A stretch of 64,000 nt of DNA from Torreya grandis (taxonomy: Eukaryota > Streptophyta > Pinopsida > Cupressales > Taxaceae). The notes beneath the pieces are model-generated. The model had not been told where the DNA came from. It ran no database searches and was given only the letters and a program-made list of their open reading frames with translations. The DNA lies in assembly GCA_037957365.1 (NCBI GenBank), contig JARHVA010000639.1:1163501-1227500 (forward strand), read 5' to 3'. Below, one piece after another: positions 62,277 to 64,000 of the stretch (within the stretch, counting starts at the first letter, position 1; every line of letters begins with the position of its first letter). The position numbers were made by a program, and so were the translations under genes.

Positions 62277-62576
62277 CCTAGCGAAGTCACCAAAAACTAT
62301 TGGCACAAAGGTGGAGGAAAATGGTAATGGAAAAGGACTTGGAACAACGAAGAAAATGGATAAGAAAAAGAATTGAAACTGCTCGTTCTTCCCTAGTGGA
62401 GAAAATGGATAATGAAAAGAACTAAAACTGCTCATTCTTCCCCAATGCAGTTGCCAAAAACTATTGGCATGAAGGTGGAGGAAAATGGTAATGGAAAAGG
62501 ACTTGGAACAATGAAGAAAATGGATAAGGAAAAGAATTGAAAATGCTCATTCTTCCCCAGCGGAGTCGCTAAAAAT
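62277..62576 (-). promoter_or_regulatory. Repeated primer-binding site region of element D
   Basis: Next to the right LTR the minus strand reads AGCGACTCCGCTGGGG (62570-62555), matching the TGGCGACTCCGCTGGGGA class used by Tat/Ogre elements, with T to A at the first G position. Two more degenerate copies lie inside, GGCAACTGCATTGGG (62455-62441) and GGTGACTTCGCTAGG (62291-62277). Each is followed by a repeated leader block (GAATGAGCAGTTT, CTTTTCCTTATCC) and preceded by CAATAGTTTTT, which looks like an LTR end. A fourth leader block without a clear site lies near 62386. Confidence 0.78.
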
Positions 62577-64000
62577 TGTTGGGTGAATATTTTGTCACCA
62601 ACTAACTGATGGGAAAAATAGGTTTTTTTAACCACAACATAGGGAGATTTATCGGCCAAATGTGTAGGTTGACCACATCAAAAGGGGACAAATCTCTCCT
62701 CTCATCAAGGGGAGGTTCCCTATAAACATGAGGTGCTATATATATATAAGCTAAAAATAACTTAGGGGTAGGATAACACCATCCATATCTCTTTTTTTAG
62801 AGATTATGTTCACAAATCAAAGGAGAAATCTTGGTGAAATAATAGAAGGCACTTCTCTTTATTCAGAAGTGTTATTCAACAAACAACATGAATCTTTCTG
62901 GTAGTGACAAGTAAATGTAACAGGGCATAATAACCAACAGAATGAGGTGTAGCACAAATTCTCCACCTCAACTGCCAAAGAGTGAAATACGAAGGACAAT
63001 GAGGGCACAAATTCATCCCAAGATCCTTTACATAGAAACAAAAAATAGACAGACTAAAGACAATTGTGGCAACACAAAGTCTCTCCACAGTCGGCTTTAG
63101 GACACCTTCCTGATTACTTCCACTAGTTATGCTTATTTAATTAAATGGACAAGAATGCATTTAGGAAACAAATATAAGAACAATTTATTAAATAACACAA
63201 GTTATTCCAGCAAAAAGTCTGAAAGGTCACTTATTTTCTCATTCAAATAAAGAAATATGATTAACAATCTGAGCTCAAAGTCTCAGTAAATGCCTTTCAA
63301 TTTGGGTAGAGTTTTGCTTCTATAACAAAGAGATCTCTTGTTGCATAAAATAAGAGATTACAATATATAACGCTCCAAGAAAGACTTGGGTGCTTTGTTT
63401 CATGGAATGGCCCATGCTACATTCAATGCCTTGAATGCATTTTTAGTTTTGTCAAGGGGCCATGCTGGAATAGGGCGTTGGTCTTAACTATGGCATGTCA
63501 ATTCATCTCAAATGTCTTTTCCAAAGTATGGGCCACCTGGTCCTCTTCCGGATATTTATGCAGTTGTCCACTACGCCTTTAATCAATCTAGAAAAATATG
63601 TTGCGCTATTGAGTACTTGCGCTCTCTGATTTCCACCTGGTGGACTATTTCACCTACTAGAAATAACTCCTACATAGATATTTTTGGTCTTTCTACATCA
63701 TTCCCTCTTTCCTCGCCACATCTTGTCCTTCTTTGGAGATATGAGCTCTTGGTCTATCTTCTCACTTTTTGATGGCTCCTTTAGCCTCTTCTTTGGTCGG
63801 TCGCTGAGTTTGTTTTCAGGTCCGCGCCATATTTGAAATACAATAGATATTTTATTATTCTAAATTTGACGTCCACGGGGACATCACTGGTCGCTGGTCA
63901 CTTGAACCACTTTGACCCTTGACCCTTGAACCTTTGAACCTTTTGATTCAAGGTTCAACGGTTCAATGGTTCATTCTTTGCTCTTCGAATCCTTTGTTCT
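62577..64000 (-). repeat. Element D 5' LTR (right copy, cut by window end)
   Basis: It starts TGTTGGGTGAATATTTTGTC and extends beyond 64000. The part 63290-63430 (GTAGAGTTTTGCTTC, GATTACAATATATAACGCTCC, ATGGAATGGCCCATG) parallels the element C LTR (22880-23000), so the two families are related. It ends in a TTGAACC-rich part. Confidence 0.75.

Larger units (their letters stand above)
57997..64000 (-). mobile_element. Element D: Tat-like gypsy element lacking RT and integrase core
   Basis: The left LTR starts at 57997 (TGTTAGGTG) and the right LTR at 62577 (TGTTGGGTG), the latter running past the window end. Between them on the minus strand, from right to left: a repeated primer site, gag (about 61880-61100), protease (about 60450-60100), an RNase H domain (about 59900-59419) and an integrase C-terminus (59300-59027). 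RT, the first RNase H and the integrase catalytic core are absent, so D is a deletion derivative or non-autonomous family. The primer site and the gag, protease and RNase H types point to the Tat/Ogre branch. Confidence 0.82.

Overview
The window looks like plant nuclear DNA from a large, repeat-dominated genome (a gymnosperm or a large-genome angiosperm; the sequence alone does not decide). It is AT-rich, has long (AT)n, (TG)n and (GA)n tracts, and is almost entirely nested LTR retrotransposons. I see no host gene, rRNA, tRNA or CRISPR array. Almost every coding trace is a decayed gag or pol fragment. Primer sites are plant type: initiator tRNA-Met (TGGTATCAGAGC) and a TGGCGACTCCGCTGGGGA-like class.

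Layout. Element A (1-12801, minus strand) is a Ty3/gypsy chromovirus with gag, RT, RNase H, integrase and a chromodomain, all broken. Its 5' LTR (6779-12801) has swollen through tandem duplications bounded by AT microsatellites and carries a solo LTR, S (10817-12177, TSD ATGGT). A sits in the 3' LTR of element B-left (12802-18380, minus). B-left is one arm of a very large palindrome; the other arm is B-right (18531-30764, plus). B has a copia-like gag with two zinc knuckles and no pol. Element C (22197-26694, minus, TSD GAAGA) sits inside B-right.

B-right itself sits in the 5' LTR of a long element H (18431-54509, plus). That LTR also holds element I (31133-36231), whose ends are long inverted repeats flanked by a perfect 5-bp duplication, GTAAG. 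H has gag and protease sense to the element, no RT that I can find, and an antisense plant-mobile-domain (PMD) reading frame near its 3' end. Its 3' untranslated part holds a young, internally deleted copia element, E (48984-53491, TSD CATTT, LTRs about 99% identical). Right of H lie an unassigned AT-rich stretch (54510-55916), a chromovirus-like LTR F (55917-57984) and element D (57997 to beyond the window end, minus). D is a Tat-like element with gag, protease, an RNase H domain and the integrase C-terminus, but no RT or integrase core.

Relative order of events, from nesting: H is oldest; B inserted in H; the palindrome formed; C and A then entered different arms; S entered A; I entered H; E is recent. 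The items most worth a second look are the inverted-LTR-like element I, the multiplied primer-binding sites found independently in E and D, the palindrome, the RT-less D polyprotein, the antisense PMD frame in H, and the microsatellite-bounded LTR amplification in A.
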